This document shows, piece by piece, positions 53,007 to 62,240 of a stretch of DNA of 64,000 nucleotides. Within the stretch, counting starts at the first letter, position 1. Each line of letters starts with the position of its first letter. Source of the stretch: an uncultured Roseobacter sp. (GTDB lineage: Bacteria; Pseudomonadota; Alphaproteobacteria; Rhodobacterales; Rhodobacteraceae). A model generated the notes under the pieces. That model searched no databases. It was not told the DNA's origin and saw only the letters and a list, made by a program, of their open reading frames with translations. The translations under genes and the position numbers were made by a program. The stretch covers positions 310,001 to 374,000 of the forward strand of contig NZ_CANLNE010000001.1 of the NCBI RefSeq assembly GCF_947492555.1. Direction: 5' to 3'.

Positions 53007-55430
53007 CTAGGCCACATCCTTGCGTGACGTTCTTGATGCAATGAGACTGGGCGCATTCCAGATGTCACGTGCGTAGCCGCTGATGGTCCGATCGGAGGAG
53101 AACCAGCCAACACGGGTGGTGTTCAGGGCCGCCATCCGGGTCCACCCGCGTTTGTCAGCAAAGGCCGTATCGACCTGACGCTGGGCGTCAAAGTAGCTGT
53201 CGAAATCGCAGGTCACGAGGAAATAGTCGTGGTTCCAGAGCCCCTGCACCAGATCGCCGTACCGCCCCCGGTCGTCCGGTGAGAACACACCGCTGTCGAT
53301 CTGAGACAGCACCCGCGCCAGACGCGGGCTGGCCTCGATTGCGCGGCGGGCGTAATCGGGCTCGGCCCGGCGGGCGGTGACCTCTGCCGCGGTCAGACCG
53401 AAGAGAAAGAAATTATCCGCGCCCACACAGTCGCGAATCTCGACATTGGCACCGTCCAGAGTGCCGATGGTCGGCGCACCGTTCAGGGCGAATTTCATAT
53501 TGCCGGTGCCCGAGGCCTCCTTGCCCGCAGTAGAGATCTGTTCGGACAAATCCGTCGCCGGGATCAGGATTTCCGCCATCGAGACATTGTAGTTTTCCGG
53601 ATAAACGATCTGCAGCACATCCTTGGTCGCCGGATCGGCGTTGATCACCTTGGCGGCATCGTTGATCAGGTGGATGATCTGCTTGGCCACCACATAGCCG
53701 GGGGCCGCCTTGCCGCCGAAAACCTTGACGCGTGGGGTCCAATCCGCGTTGGGATTGTCGCGGATCTCATTCCACAGCGCCACAGTCTCCAGCAGGTTCA
53801 TCAGCTGGCGCTTGTACTCATGGATGCGCTTGATCTGCACGTCGAACATCGCCTCGGGGTCCAGCGCGTGGCCCCCGTGATCCTTCAACCAGTTCGACAG
53901 CCGGGCCTTGTTGCTGTCCTTCGCCGCCTGAAAGGCATCGAGGAAAGCGGGATCACCCGCATGCGCGGCCAGCCCGTCCAGTTGCTGCAGGTCGCTGGGC
54001 CAGGAGGTGCCGATGGTCTCATTGATCAGGTTGCGCAGCGGCGGGTTGCAGGAATACAGCCAGCGGCGCGGCGTGATCCCGTTGGTCTGGTTGATGATCC
54101 GGCCCGGATAATCCCGGTGCAGATCGGCAAAGACGGTTTCCTTGACCAGATCGGAGTGCAGGGCGGAGACCCCGTTGACGTGGTGCGCCATGACAAAGGC
54201 CAGCTCACCCATCTTCACCTCGCCATGCTCCAGAATACGCACGGCGCTGCCGGTTTCCGACAGATGCGCGGCTTCGATCATCTGGATGATCTGGTGGTGA
54301 CGCGGCAGGATACGGATGAAAAGCTCTTCCGGCCAGCGCTCCAGCGCTTCGGGCAAAAGCGTGTGATTGGTATAGGCGAGACAGCCCCGCGCGGTCTTGA
54401 TCGCGGCCTCCTTGTCAAACCCGTGTTCGTCCATCAACAACCGCACAAGTTCCGGGCCCGCAATGGCCGGATGCGTATCGTTCAGTTGGATGGCAACGTG
54501 ATCTGGCAATTCCTTCAGATCACCGCCTTCGCTCAGGAAGCGCCGCAGCAAGTCCTGGATCGAGGCGGAAGTGAAGAAGTATTCCTGCTTGAGCCGCAGT
54601 TCCTTGCCGATATCCGTTGTGTCATCCGGGTAAAGCACCCGGCTGATCGTGCGCGCCAACGCTTCCGGCGCGCTGGCGGCGATGTAGTCCCCGCGATTGA
54701 AGCTCGCCAGATCAAAGGCGGTGGTAGGTTTCGCAGCCCAGAGGCGCAGGGTATTGGCCCACTGTGCCTGCCAGCCGATCACCGGCGTGTCATAGGCCGA
54801 GGCCATGACCGTTTCAGCGCAGCGCCAGATGGTCTTGCCGTTCTCTTCAAAGACATGACCGCCGAAATCGATGGGATAGCTGACCTCTGGCCGTTCGAAT
54901 TCCCAAGCGTGGCGCTGGGACAGCCAGGTTTCCGCCGTCTCCCTCTGCGCCCCATCCTCAAAGTGCTGCTCAAAAAGCCCGTGTTCGTAGCGGATGCCAT
55001 AACCATAGGCCGGAATGCCCAGCGTCGAGAGCGAATCCATGAAACAGGCCGCCAGACGCCCCAGCCCGCCGTTGCCAAGTGCTGCATCCGGTTCATTCGC
55101 GACCACGGCCGCGTAGTCCTGACCCAGATCGGCCAGTGCGGCCTCTGCCACCGCATCAAGCCCAAGGTTCACCGCGACATCCTCGATCAGCCGCCCGATG
55201 AGGAACTCCATCGACAGGTAATACACCCGCTTGCCCCGCGCCTCATAGGTCTTGCGCGTGCTCTCGAACCACGGATCGACCACGCGGTCCCGCAGCGCCA
55301 GCGACAGCGACATGCGCCAGTCATAGAGCGAGGCGTGGCTGTCATCCTTGCCCAGCGAATGTTTGAGATGGCGCAGGATGTCTGCGCTGAATTCTGACGG
55401 GGAAACAGGGGGGATACTCATAGCGGACAT
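53007..55430 (-). CDS. glgP: Glycogen/maltodextrin phosphorylase
   Basis: GlgP releases glucose-1-phosphate from glycogen ends using pyridoxal phosphate. The 807-residue GT35 protein has the cofactor lysine Lys646 in GTGNMKFALNGA, the segment YYLSMEFLIGRL near the N-terminus and IHEYKRQLMN. Length is usual. It is the first gene of the glycogen run glgP-glgB-glgC-glgA-glgX-malQ-pgm. The 96-base gap from the PfkB kinase gene could hold a promoter, but I see no clear boxes. A second ATG lies three codons in; the first is kept because AAGAGA precedes it. Confidence 0.95.
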   Translation of the reverse strand: MSAMSIPPVSPSEFSADILRHLKHSLGKDDSHASLYDWRMSLSLALRDRVVDPWFESTRKTYEARGKRVYYLSMEFLIGRLIEDVAVNLGLDAVAEAALADLGQDYAAVVANEPDAALGNGGLGRLAACFMDSLSTLGIPAYGYGIRYEHGLFEQHFEDGAQRETAETWLSQRHAWEFERPEVSYPIDFGGHVFEENGKTIWRCAETVMASAYDTPVIGWQAQWANTLRLWAAKPTTAFDLASFNRGDYIAASAPEALARTISRVLYPDDTTDIGKELRLKQEYFFTSASIQDLLRRFLSEGGDLKELPDHVAIQLNDTHPAIAGPELVRLLMDEHGFDKEAAIKTARGCLAYTNHTLLPEALERWPEELFIRILPRHHQIIQMIEAAHLSETGSAVRILEHGEVKMGELAFVMAHHVNGVSALHSDLVKETVFADLHRDYPGRIINQTNGITPRRWLYSCNPPLRNLINETIGTSWPSDLQQLDGLAAHAGDPAFLDAFQAAKDSNKARLSNWLKDHGGHALDPEAMFDVQIKRIHEYKRQLMNLLETVALWNEIRDNPNADWTPRVKVFGGKAAPGYVVAKQIIHLINDAAKVINADPATKDVLQIVYPENYNVSMAEILIPATDLSEQISTAGKEASGTGNMKFALNGAPTIGTLDGANVEIRDCVGADNFFLFGLTAAEVTARRAEPDYARRAIEASPRLARVLSQIDSGVFSPDDRGRYGDLVQGLWNHDYFLVTCDFDSYFDAQRQVDTAFADKRGWTRMAALNTTRVGWFSSDRTISGYARDIWNAPSLIASRTSRKDVA

Positions 55431-55526
55431 CAGGTCTCTTTTTACGGCTCACCAGTCGCACGACGCGCCGGATGAAATGGGTTTTCTTTTTCTAGCGGTT
55501 TTGGGGGCAGGACAACACCGGTTTTC

Positions 55527-56453
55527 TCAAAGCTCATGGGCCCAGGGGGGATTGGCCCCGGCGCGGGAAACGGTCACGGCGGCAACGGCGGCGCCCTGCG
55601 CCAGGGCATCCGTCACCTCCTGTGCGCCAATGTGGGTCACCGTCTGTTTTGACAAAAGCCCCTTTTCGGCCAGCTTGGCCAGAACCCCGGCGTTGAAGGT
55701 ATCGCCTGCGCCGACGGTATCGACGATGGCCACTCTCTGCGCCATAACATCAACGGTGACGCCACCCGCAAAGATGGCCGAGGCCCCGTCTGCTCCACGT
55801 GTGATGAGCACGACATGCGGCCCGGCGGCGCAAAGCAATTGCGCTTTCTCGGTCAGGGTCTCGCCGTCCTGCACAATCCATTCAAGGTCTTCGTCCGAGA
55901 CTTTCACGATATCGGCCACGGCAATCATGCGCTCCAGCCGGGCGCGGTACCGGGCCTCGTCCTTCACAAAGGCGGCACGGATGTTTGGGTCGATCATGAT
56001 TACCCTGCGATCCGCTTCCCGCTCGGCCAGGGCCGCGTAGAACTCCGCACAGGGTTCGCTGATCAGGCTGATGCCGCCGAAATAGAGCGCGGTCACAGCC
56101 TCCGGCAGGTCCGGCAGCTGATCGGGCGTCAGGCTGCGCCCGGCGGTATTCTCATCGTAGAAGGTATAGCGGGCCTGACCCTTGGCAAGTTGCACAAAGG
56201 CCAGCGTGGTCGGCAGATCGGAGCGGATCACATGGCTGCCATCGACGTGGCTCTCTTCCAGCGCCTGCGCCAGCTGCTGCCCAAAAAGATCATGCGACAG
56301 ACCGGTAACAAATCCGGTGTCATGCCCCAGACGCCCCAGCGCGATGGCTGTGTTGAAAACCGCGCCACCGGGATGGGGAGTAAAGCTGGTTTGCCCATCG
56401 GTGGAGACCGTCGGGATCATGTCGATCAGCGCTTCGCCGCAACATAAAATCAT
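55527..56453 (-). CDS. PfkB-family sugar kinase, probable fructokinase
   Basis: A 308-residue ribokinase/PfkB-family kinase. The sugar-binding glycine pair is in HPGGAVFNTAIALGRLG and the anion-hole/catalytic motif is DTVGAGDTFNAGVLA. Sequence style (ILCCGEALIDMIP, YFGGISLISEP) matches bacterial fructokinases, so fructose is the likely substrate, yielding fructose-6-phosphate. 2-Keto-3-deoxygluconate is an alternative given the eda neighbour. The ATG at 56453 follows GGAG. It is 66 bases after eda, and a small 6-bp stem (56483-56499) lies between. Confidence 0.85.
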   Translation of the reverse strand: MILCCGEALIDMIPTVSTDGQTSFTPHPGGAVFNTAIALGRLGHDTGFVTGLSHDLFGQQLAQALEESHVDGSHVIRSDLPTTLAFVQLAKGQARYTFYDENTAGRSLTPDQLPDLPEAVTALYFGGISLISEPCAEFYAALAEREADRRVIMIDPNIRAAFVKDEARYRARLERMIAVADIVKVSDEDLEWIVQDGETLTEKAQLLCAAGPHVVLITRGADGASAIFAGGVTVDVMAQRVAIVDTVGAGDTFNAGVLAKLAEKGLLSKQTVTHIGAQEVTDALAQGAAVAAVTVSRAGANPPWAHEL

Positions 56454-56519
56454 CTTCCTGCTCCCCGATCGTCTTTCCTTGCACTGGCACACCGCCAGTT
56501 GGCCGTGCCTCTGCGCTCT

Positions 56520-57161
56520 TTAGGCCGCAAGCTTGCTTGCATCGCGCGCCAGGGCTTCGATCCCCGCCCAATCGCCACCGATCACCAGATCGCTTGGAGC
56601 AACCCAGCTGCCCCCGGCGCAGATCACATTGGGCAGCGACAGATAGCTTTGCGCGTTGGACGGGCTGACCCCGCCCGTGGGGCAGAACCCGATTTGCGGC
56701 AAGGGGGCACCAATCGCCTTGAGGGCTGGCGCGCCGCCTGATGCCTCAGCCGGAAAAAACTTGAGCATATCATAGCCGCGCTCGAACAGGCGCATTGCCT
56801 CGGAGGCCGTCGCGGCCCCGGCCAAAAGCGGCAGGTCTTCAGCCTCGCAGGCCTCCAAAAGGGCATCCGTCGCCCCCGGTGACACACCAAAGGTGGCCCC
56901 CGCCGCCTTGGCATCGCGGACGTCCTGCGGCGTGACAAGGGTGCCCGCACCGACAACGCCACCCGGCACCTGCGCCATTTCCGCGATCACCTCAAGGGCG
57001 GCAGGGGTACGCAGGGTCACCTCCAGCGCGGGCAATCCGCCCGCAACCAGCGCCTCGGCCAGCGGTCGGGCGTGGGCTTTGTCCTCCACCACAAGCACGG
57101 GCACGATGGGCGCAAGCGCACAGATTTCACGGGCGCGTTTGCTTGCCTCTTGCGGGGTCAT
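56520..57161 (-). CDS. eda: KDPG/KHG aldolase Eda
   Basis: Eda cleaves 2-keto-3-deoxy-6-phosphogluconate to pyruvate and glyceraldehyde-3-phosphate, the last step of the Entner-Doudoroff route. The 213-residue protein has the catalytic Glu in ALEVTLRTPAAL, the phosphate loop GVSPGATDAL and the Schiff-base lysine in MLKFFPAEASGG. GFCPTGGVSPSNA closes the active site. AAGGAC precedes the ATG. It follows edd by 14 bases. It is a distinct paralogue of the dgoA product in the galactose locus. Confidence 0.96.
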   Translation of the reverse strand: MTPQEASKRAREICALAPIVPVLVVEDKAHARPLAEALVAGGLPALEVTLRTPAALEVIAEMAQVPGGVVGAGTLVTPQDVRDAKAAGATFGVSPGATDALLEACEAEDLPLLAGAATASEAMRLFERGYDMLKFFPAEASGGAPALKAIGAPLPQIGFCPTGGVSPSNAQSYLSLPNVICAGGSWVAPSDLVIGGDWAGIEALARDASKLAA

Positions 57162-57175
57162 GGGGGTGTCCTTTC

Positions 57176-58981
57176 CTAAAACAGCACGCTGGCGCCGGTG
57201 TCCGCCGTGCCGACCGACCGCCGGAACTGGGCAAAAAGCTCGCGCCCGAGGCCAAATTCATTGGCGCCAAGATTGATCCGGACAGGGTCGCGGTCAAGTA
57301 CGCCGGGGGTGACGATCTCCAGATCGCCCTTCACCGCATCGACCCGCAGGATATCACCGTCCTGCAGCTTGGAAATGGCCCCGCCGTCCAGCGCTTCGGG
57401 ACTGACATGGATGGCCGAGGGCACCGATCCGGAGGCGCCGGACATCCGCCCATCGGTCACCAGGGCCACGTTGATCCCGCGCGCCTGCAGGTTCTTCAGC
57501 ACCGGCGTCAGACTGTGCAGTTCCGGCATGCCGTTGGCCTTTGGACCCTGAAACCGCACCACGACCACCGTGTCCTCTTCGATCTCGCGGGCCTTGCAGG
57601 CCGCCTTGACCTCTTCCTGATCGTTGAAGACCCGCACCGGGGCCTCGACGATCTGATGCTCGGGTTTCACCGCAGAAACCTTCATGACCGCATTGCCCAG
57701 TGACCCGCTGAGACGTTTCAGCCCGCCCGTCGGCTGGAACGGGTCCGCCGCCGGGCGCAGTATCTTTTCGTTGAGGCTGTGCGCCGTGCCCTCTTCCCAA
57801 ACCAGCGCGCCGTCTTTGAGTTTTGGTTCCTGCGTGTAGACCTCCAGCCCCCCACCACCGACGGTTTTGGTGTCGGGATGCAGCAACCCTGCGCCCAGCA
57901 ACTCGCGGATCATGTAGCCAAGGCCACCTGCCGCGTGGAAATGGTTCACATCGGCCAGACCGTTTGGATAAACCCGTGCCAGCAAAGGTGTAACCTCGGA
58001 CAGGTCCGAAAAGTCCTGCCAGTCGAGGATGATGCCGCCTGCCCGCGCCATAGCCACCAAGTGAATGAGCAGGTTTGTCGACCCGCCCGTGGCATTGAGC
58101 CCGATGATGCCGTTCACAAAGGCCTTTTCATCGAGCACATCACAGACCGGCAGATACTCATCACCTAGATCGGAATGCGCCAGCGCCCGCTGCGCCCCCG
58201 CTCGGGTCAGCGCATCGCGCATCTCGGTGTTCGGGGTGACAAAACTGGCCCCCGGCAGATGCATGCCCATGAATTCCATCAGCATCTGGTTGGTGTTGGC
58301 CGTGCCGTAAAAAGTGCAGGTGCCCGGCCCGTGATAGGCCGCCATTTCCGCCTGCATCAGCGCGTCGCGCCCGACCTCGCCCGCGGCGAATTTCTGACGG
58401 ACCTGGCTCTTTTCCTCGTTCGACAGGCCAGAGGTCATCGGCCCGGCGGGCAGGAAGACCGTGGGGATATGACCAAAGGTCTGCGCGGCAATGATCAGAC
58501 CCGGCACGATCTTGTCACAAACGCCCAGGTAGACCGCAGCGTCAAAGGTGTTATGCGTCATCGCAATGCCGGTCGCCATGGCAATCAGATCGCGGGAAAA
58601 GAGGCTCAGCTCCATGCCCGGTTCGCCCTGGGTCACCCCGTCACACATAGCTGGCACGCCGCCCGCCACCTGCGCCGTGGCCCCAACCGCGCGGGCTGCC
58701 TCGCGGATCAGTTCCGGAAAGCGCTCAAAGGGCTGATGCGCGGACAGCATGTCGTTGTAGGTGGTCACAATGGCCAGATTGGGGGCCTGCTCAGTAACCA
58801 TCGCGGATTGATCCGGCCCCGCCCCGGCATAGGCATGCGCCTGACCGCTGCAGCTGAGATGGCCGCGGGCCGGACCCTTTGTGCGCGCCGCGTTCATCCG
58901 CGCAAGATAATCTCCGCGCGGTCCTTCGCTCCGCTCGATGATCCGGTCAGTGACGCGGGCAATCGTGTCATTCAGTGTCAT
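57176..58981 (-). CDS. edd: Phosphogluconate dehydratase Edd
   Basis: Edd dehydrates 6-phosphogluconate to KDPG. The 601-residue IlvD/Edd-family protein contains the iron-sulfur cysteines in VPAMCDGVTQGEPGMELSLFSRD, GVCDKIVPG and TCTFYGTANTNQM, and the family text LVTDGRMSGASGSVPSAIHVSPEA. Length and N-terminus are normal. AAGGAA precedes the ATG. It lies between gap and eda, and the three genes run in one direction with short gaps. Confidence 0.97.
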   Translation of the reverse strand: MTLNDTIARVTDRIIERSEGPRGDYLARMNAARTKGPARGHLSCSGQAHAYAGAGPDQSAMVTEQAPNLAIVTTYNDMLSAHQPFERFPELIREAARAVGATAQVAGGVPAMCDGVTQGEPGMELSLFSRDLIAMATGIAMTHNTFDAAVYLGVCDKIVPGLIIAAQTFGHIPTVFLPAGPMTSGLSNEEKSQVRQKFAAGEVGRDALMQAEMAAYHGPGTCTFYGTANTNQMLMEFMGMHLPGASFVTPNTEMRDALTRAGAQRALAHSDLGDEYLPVCDVLDEKAFVNGIIGLNATGGSTNLLIHLVAMARAGGIILDWQDFSDLSEVTPLLARVYPNGLADVNHFHAAGGLGYMIRELLGAGLLHPDTKTVGGGGLEVYTQEPKLKDGALVWEEGTAHSLNEKILRPAADPFQPTGGLKRLSGSLGNAVMKVSAVKPEHQIVEAPVRVFNDQEEVKAACKAREIEEDTVVVVRFQGPKANGMPELHSLTPVLKNLQARGINVALVTDGRMSGASGSVPSAIHVSPEALDGGAISKLQDGDILRVDAVKGDLEIVTPGVLDRDPVRINLGANEFGLGRELFAQFRRSVGTADTGASVLF

Positions 58982-59020
58982 CTCGGTTCCTTTCGGTCCC
59001 TGGACGGGTCAGACAGCAGG

Positions 59021-60028
59021 TCAGGTTTTGGAGAGTTCCGCCAGCCTGCGACCCGTGTCGATCATCCGGTTGGCAAAGCCCCATTCATTGTCATACCAGC
59101 TGACAACACGCACCAGACCGTCCTGTGTCACGCTGGTCTGCGGCGCGGCAAAGCTGGAGGAATGCGGGTCGTGGTTGTAGTCGATGGAGACGGTCGGATC
59201 CGTCTCGTAGGCCAGAACCCCTTTCAGCTCACCCTCGGCGGCCTCTTTCATCGCCGCGTTGATGGCCTCCTTGGTCGCAGGCTTTTCGGGCATGAAGGCC
59301 AGATCGACCAGCGAGACATTCGGTGTCGGCACACGGATGGCTGAGCCTTCAAGGCGTCCCTCGAGATGCGGCAGCACCAGCGAGATCGCCTTGGCCGCCC
59401 CGGTAGAGGTCGGCACCATCGACACCGCAGCCGCCCGTCCACGGTAGAGATCTTTGTGCGGCGCGTCATGGGAAGGTTGGTCGCCGGTATAGGCGTGGAT
59501 CGTGGTCATGTAGCCGGTCTTGATACCAAAGGCTTTGTCCAGCACATAGGCCACTGGGGCCAGGCAGTTCGTGGTGCAGGAGGCGTTGGAAATGACGATG
59601 TCGTCCTTGGTCATGTCCTTGTGGTTCACACCGTAGACAACGGTGCGATCTGCACCAGCGCCCGGCGCCGAAATCAGCACGCGGCGCGATCCGTTTTCCA
59701 GATGCTGCGCGGCCTTTTCGCGGGCGGTGAAGAGCCCTGTGCATTCCATCGCCACATCGACACCGTCCCAGGGCAGTTCCGCTGGGTTGCGGATAGCCGT
59801 GACCTGAATGCTCTTGCCATTGACAACCAGCGCATCGCCCTTGACCTCTACATCCGCCTTAAAGCGACCATGCACGCTGTCGTATTTCAGAAGATGTGCC
59901 AGTGTCTCCGGGGTCGACAGATCGTTGATCGCGATTACTTCGACATCCGAAATCTGGTTCTCCACAAGGGCCCGCAGCACACCACGACCGATGCGACCGA
60001 AACCGTTAATTGCAACTGAGTGAGACAT
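59021..60028 (-). CDS. gap: Glyceraldehyde-3-phosphate dehydrogenase
   Basis: A 335-residue GAPDH. The catalytic Cys151 is in SNASCTTNCLAPV and His178 in TTIHAYTGDQ. Asp36 in AINDLSTP favours NAD+. The N-terminal GFGRIGRG is the dinucleotide loop. I start it at the ATG 60028 (MSHSVAINGFGRIG); a frame upstream to 60073 adds nothing family-like. Its place at the head of edd-eda would channel the glyceraldehyde-3-phosphate made by Eda. A LacI-type palindrome lies 54 bases upstream. Confidence 0.96.
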   Translation of the reverse strand: MSHSVAINGFGRIGRGVLRALVENQISDVEVIAINDLSTPETLAHLLKYDSVHGRFKADVEVKGDALVVNGKSIQVTAIRNPAELPWDGVDVAMECTGLFTAREKAAQHLENGSRRVLISAPGAGADRTVVYGVNHKDMTKDDIVISNASCTTNCLAPVAYVLDKAFGIKTGYMTTIHAYTGDQPSHDAPHKDLYRGRAAAVSMVPTSTGAAKAISLVLPHLEGRLEGSAIRVPTPNVSLVDLAFMPEKPATKEAINAAMKEAAEGELKGVLAYETDPTVSIDYNHDPHSSSFAAPQTSVTQDGLVRVVSWYDNEWGFANRMIDTGRRLAELSKT

Positions 60029-60081
60029 CTTCTTCCTCCAGAATTCATTCTGTGTCGCGCCGATCCGACGCACTGGGCTTT

Positions 60082-60093
60082 GTTAGCGCTAAC
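60082..60093. promoter_or_regulatory. LacI/GalR-family-type operator upstream of gap-edd-eda
   Basis: GTTAGCGCTAAC is a perfect 12-bp palindrome with the central CG step typical of LacI-family sites. It lies 54-65 bases before the gap start codon. No LacI-family gene is in the window, so the regulator is encoded elsewhere. It probably senses hexose supply and controls the Entner-Doudoroff genes. Confidence 0.7.
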
Positions 60094-60199
60094 GATCACA
60101 TTTTGACGCAAACATCAATGGTCGATTTCAGCGCGGCTTGTCGCGGCATCTGAACAGGCAGGGATGCGGCGCGGCTCCAGGCCCGCGACCCCGTTCCCT

Positions 60200-60224
60200 G
60201 CTGCATCATAGCATAAGATGCAGC
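60200..60224 (-). terminator. Hairpin after the P-loop kinase gene
   Basis: GCTGCATC (60200-60207)/GATGCAGC (60217-60224) is a perfect 8-bp stem with a 9-base loop, 10 bases past the stop of the kinase gene at 60235. No T-tract follows on the minus strand, so termination would be weak or factor-dependent. Confidence 0.45.
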
Positions 60225-60234
60225 CATCTCATTT

Positions 60235-60873
60235 TCATGACCCCGAAGCGTCGAAAACCACGTCGCAGGGCAAGGAATGTGACTGTATCAGCTGCGCGTT
60301 TCTGAGGTCGTTTCCTTCGGCCCGGGCAATGGCGGCATGCTCTGTCAGGCCTTCATCAAGCCAGCGATCAATCAGCCGCTGACGCAGGGTGGCCAAATCG
60401 ACATCCAGCCGGACCCGCAGATCCCAGAAGGCCGACAAAGACCGCCAGTGATCTGCATCCAGCAACAGGTAGTTGCCTTCAACAATCACCGTATCACAGT
60501 CGCCTTCCAGCTGCCCGGCCCCGGCGATGGCAATATCTCTGGTTCGGTCAAAAAGCGGGTAGTACACCGGCGTTTCCGATCCCAGGGCCTGCATCAACCG
60601 GGCAAAACCGGTCGCATCAAAGGTCTCCGGCGCGCCCTTGCGGTCCAGCAGATCGAGTGCGGTCAGAATACGGTTGTCCAGGTGAAACCCGTCCATTGGT
60701 ACAACCTGCGCCTTCGCCCCCCGTGTCGTCAGCATCTGCGCCAGCTTTTCGGCCAGCGTGGACTTACCACTGCCCGGTGATCCGGCAAGGGCTACCAACC
60801 GCCGGCTCGATGCACGCGGCGTGGCCAGCACCTGTTCCGCCAGAGCGTCCACACTGTCTAGTCTCAGGCTCAT
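60235..60873 (-). CDS. P-loop nucleoside/uridine-kinase-like protein
   Basis: A 212-residue P-loop kinase of the phosphoribulokinase/uridine kinase/pantothenate kinase class. Walker A AGSPGSGKSTLAEKL lies near residues 31-45. The segments VPMDGFHLDNRIL, YYPLFDRTRDIAIAGA and VIVEGNYLLLDADHWRSL are typical of a subgroup that includes FrcK-like kinases of rhizobial sugar loci. The phosphate acceptor is not known; a sugar or nucleoside is possible. AAGGAC precedes the ATG at 60873. It stands between the glycerol locus and gap, apparently on its own. Confidence 0.8.
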   Translation of the reverse strand: MSLRLDSVDALAEQVLATPRASSRRLVALAGSPGSGKSTLAEKLAQMLTTRGAKAQVVPMDGFHLDNRILTALDLLDRKGAPETFDATGFARLMQALGSETPVYYPLFDRTRDIAIAGAGQLEGDCDTVIVEGNYLLLDADHWRSLSAFWDLRVRLDVDLATLRQRLIDRWLDEGLTEHAAIARAEGNDLRNAQLIQSHSLPCDVVFDASGS

Positions 60874-61088
60874 GCTGTCCTTTCTTCTCAAAGCAGTTCT
60901 GCTCTGCAGGCATCAAAAGCCGCGTTCCACGTTGGTTGCAAGCCTTCAAATCTCAAGCCTGTCCACTATTGTCCCGGAGTCCTATCCCTGACCTGATCAT
61001 CTGGATCCCTCGAACGGCTGGGTTCGCCAGTGTCCCTTGGGCCGCAATCACCTGATAGACCGCCCCAACCGGGCGGCGACAAACAGTT

Positions 61089-62240
61089 TCACATCGCCTG
61101 CTGCATGATTCCGACCAAATCGGATGCAGGCAGGACACAAGGGTTAGCTTTCATCGAGGACGCCCCGGCCGCTTCGTCAGCAATCTGCGTCAGATCGGTC
61201 TCCGGTGTCAGCCAGTGCGACAGTCTCTGAACCTGCCAGTCATCCAGCAGATCGGGCAGCCGTTCGAATATGTCGTTCGGGTCCTGATCAAAGCCTTGCC
61301 CCACCCAGCCTGCGACCTCCTGAAACCTGTCCAGCACCCCACCAGCGGCCCCGATGGCGGAGGCATTGGCGACCATGACAGGGCCGAGCAGCCGCCCGCA
61401 AATCAGCCCGTGCGGCGCCCCCAGACGCCCGCCCAAAACCCCTGCCAGACCGTGGACCGCACCCAACCCGGCGTTCGTCAGGGCAAGCCCGCCCGCAAGG
61501 CTGACAAAGGCCATGTCATCGCGCGCTTGCGGGCATTCCGCCTCGGCCAGGTGCGCCAGCGCCTGCGCGCCTTTGGGAATGGCAGCACTGCAGAGCGCAT
61601 CCGTCAGAGGGTTGGCGCGGTGCGAGACATAGGGTTCAATCACCTGCGTCAGCGCATCAAGCCCGGACGCCAGTGTTTGCGCGCGCGGCGTGTGATCGGT
61701 GAGCGCGGGATCAATCAGCGCCACATCGGGCACCATGCGCGGGTCCCGCAAACTGACTTTGCGCCCCGCATCCGGCACGGTGATCACCGCGTTCTTGGTC
61801 ACTTCGGCGCCGGTGCCAGAGGTCGTAGGGATGGCGATCATCGGCAGCGGAGCGGCGGTCAGCGGCTGCGCGCCCCCGACCCCTTCCAGATGATCCATCA
61901 CCGCGCCGCTCCCCGGCAACAGGGCCGCAATCGCCTTGCCAAGATCGATCACCGCGCCGCCGCCAACGGCCAGAATAACATCTGCCTGAAGGGTGCGCCC
62001 GACGTCCAGACCGGTCTGCAACGCCTCCAGAGTTGGCTCGCCCGCGCTGAACACCTCTTGGACGTTCGCGCCGAGCCCCCGGAGCGCGCCCCGCAGATCA
62101 TTCACCCAGGGAACGGACCGGCCGCGTACCACCAGAACCCGCGTGCCAAATCCCAGCGCAATCCCTGCCGCCTGCTCCGACACACCACGACCAAATTCGA
62201 TCCGCCCGGCGGTCAGGAAGCTGAAAGCCGCCTGGCTCAA
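61089..62240 (-). CDS. Iron-containing alcohol dehydrogenase family protein
   Basis: A 383-residue group III (iron-containing) alcohol dehydrogenase. The nucleotide segment [14 protein letters not shown] and [17 protein letters not shown] are intact. Metal ligands Asp195 (LDALTQ), His263 (AVHGLAG) and His277 (APHGLICG) are present, but the second ligand, usually His, is Gln199. The start codon is TTG in a TTGA overlap with the glpK stop; there is no in-frame ATG until after residue 110. Coupling to glpK suggests a role in glycerol or related polyol metabolism, but the substrate is not clear. Confidence 0.85.
   Translation of the reverse strand: MSQAAFSFLTAGRIEFGRGVSEQAAGIALGFGTRVLVVRGRSVPWVNDLRGALRGLGANVQEVFSAGEPTLEALQTGLDVGRTLQADVILAVGGGAVIDLGKAIAALLPGSGAVMDHLEGVGGAQPLTAAPLPMIAIPTTSGTGAEVTKNAVITVPDAGRKVSLRDPRMVPDVALIDPALTDHTPRAQTLASGLDALTQVIEPYVSHRANPLTDALCSAAIPKGAQALAHLAEAECPQARDDMAFVSLAGGLALTNAGLGAVHGLAGVLGGRLGAPHGLICGRLLGPVMVANASAIGAAGGVLDRFQEVAGWVGQGFDQDPNDIFERLPDLLDDWQVQRLSHWLTPETDLTQIADEAAGASSMKANPCVLPASDLVGIMQQAM

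Noticed and set aside
53670-55397. 575-codon plus-strand open frame opposite glgP.
   Set aside because: Shadow of glgP, no family features.
61060-61076. CCGCCC/GGGCGG stem after the alcohol dehydrogenase gene.
   Set aside because: Only six base pairs with no T-tract on the minus strand; too weak to call a terminator.
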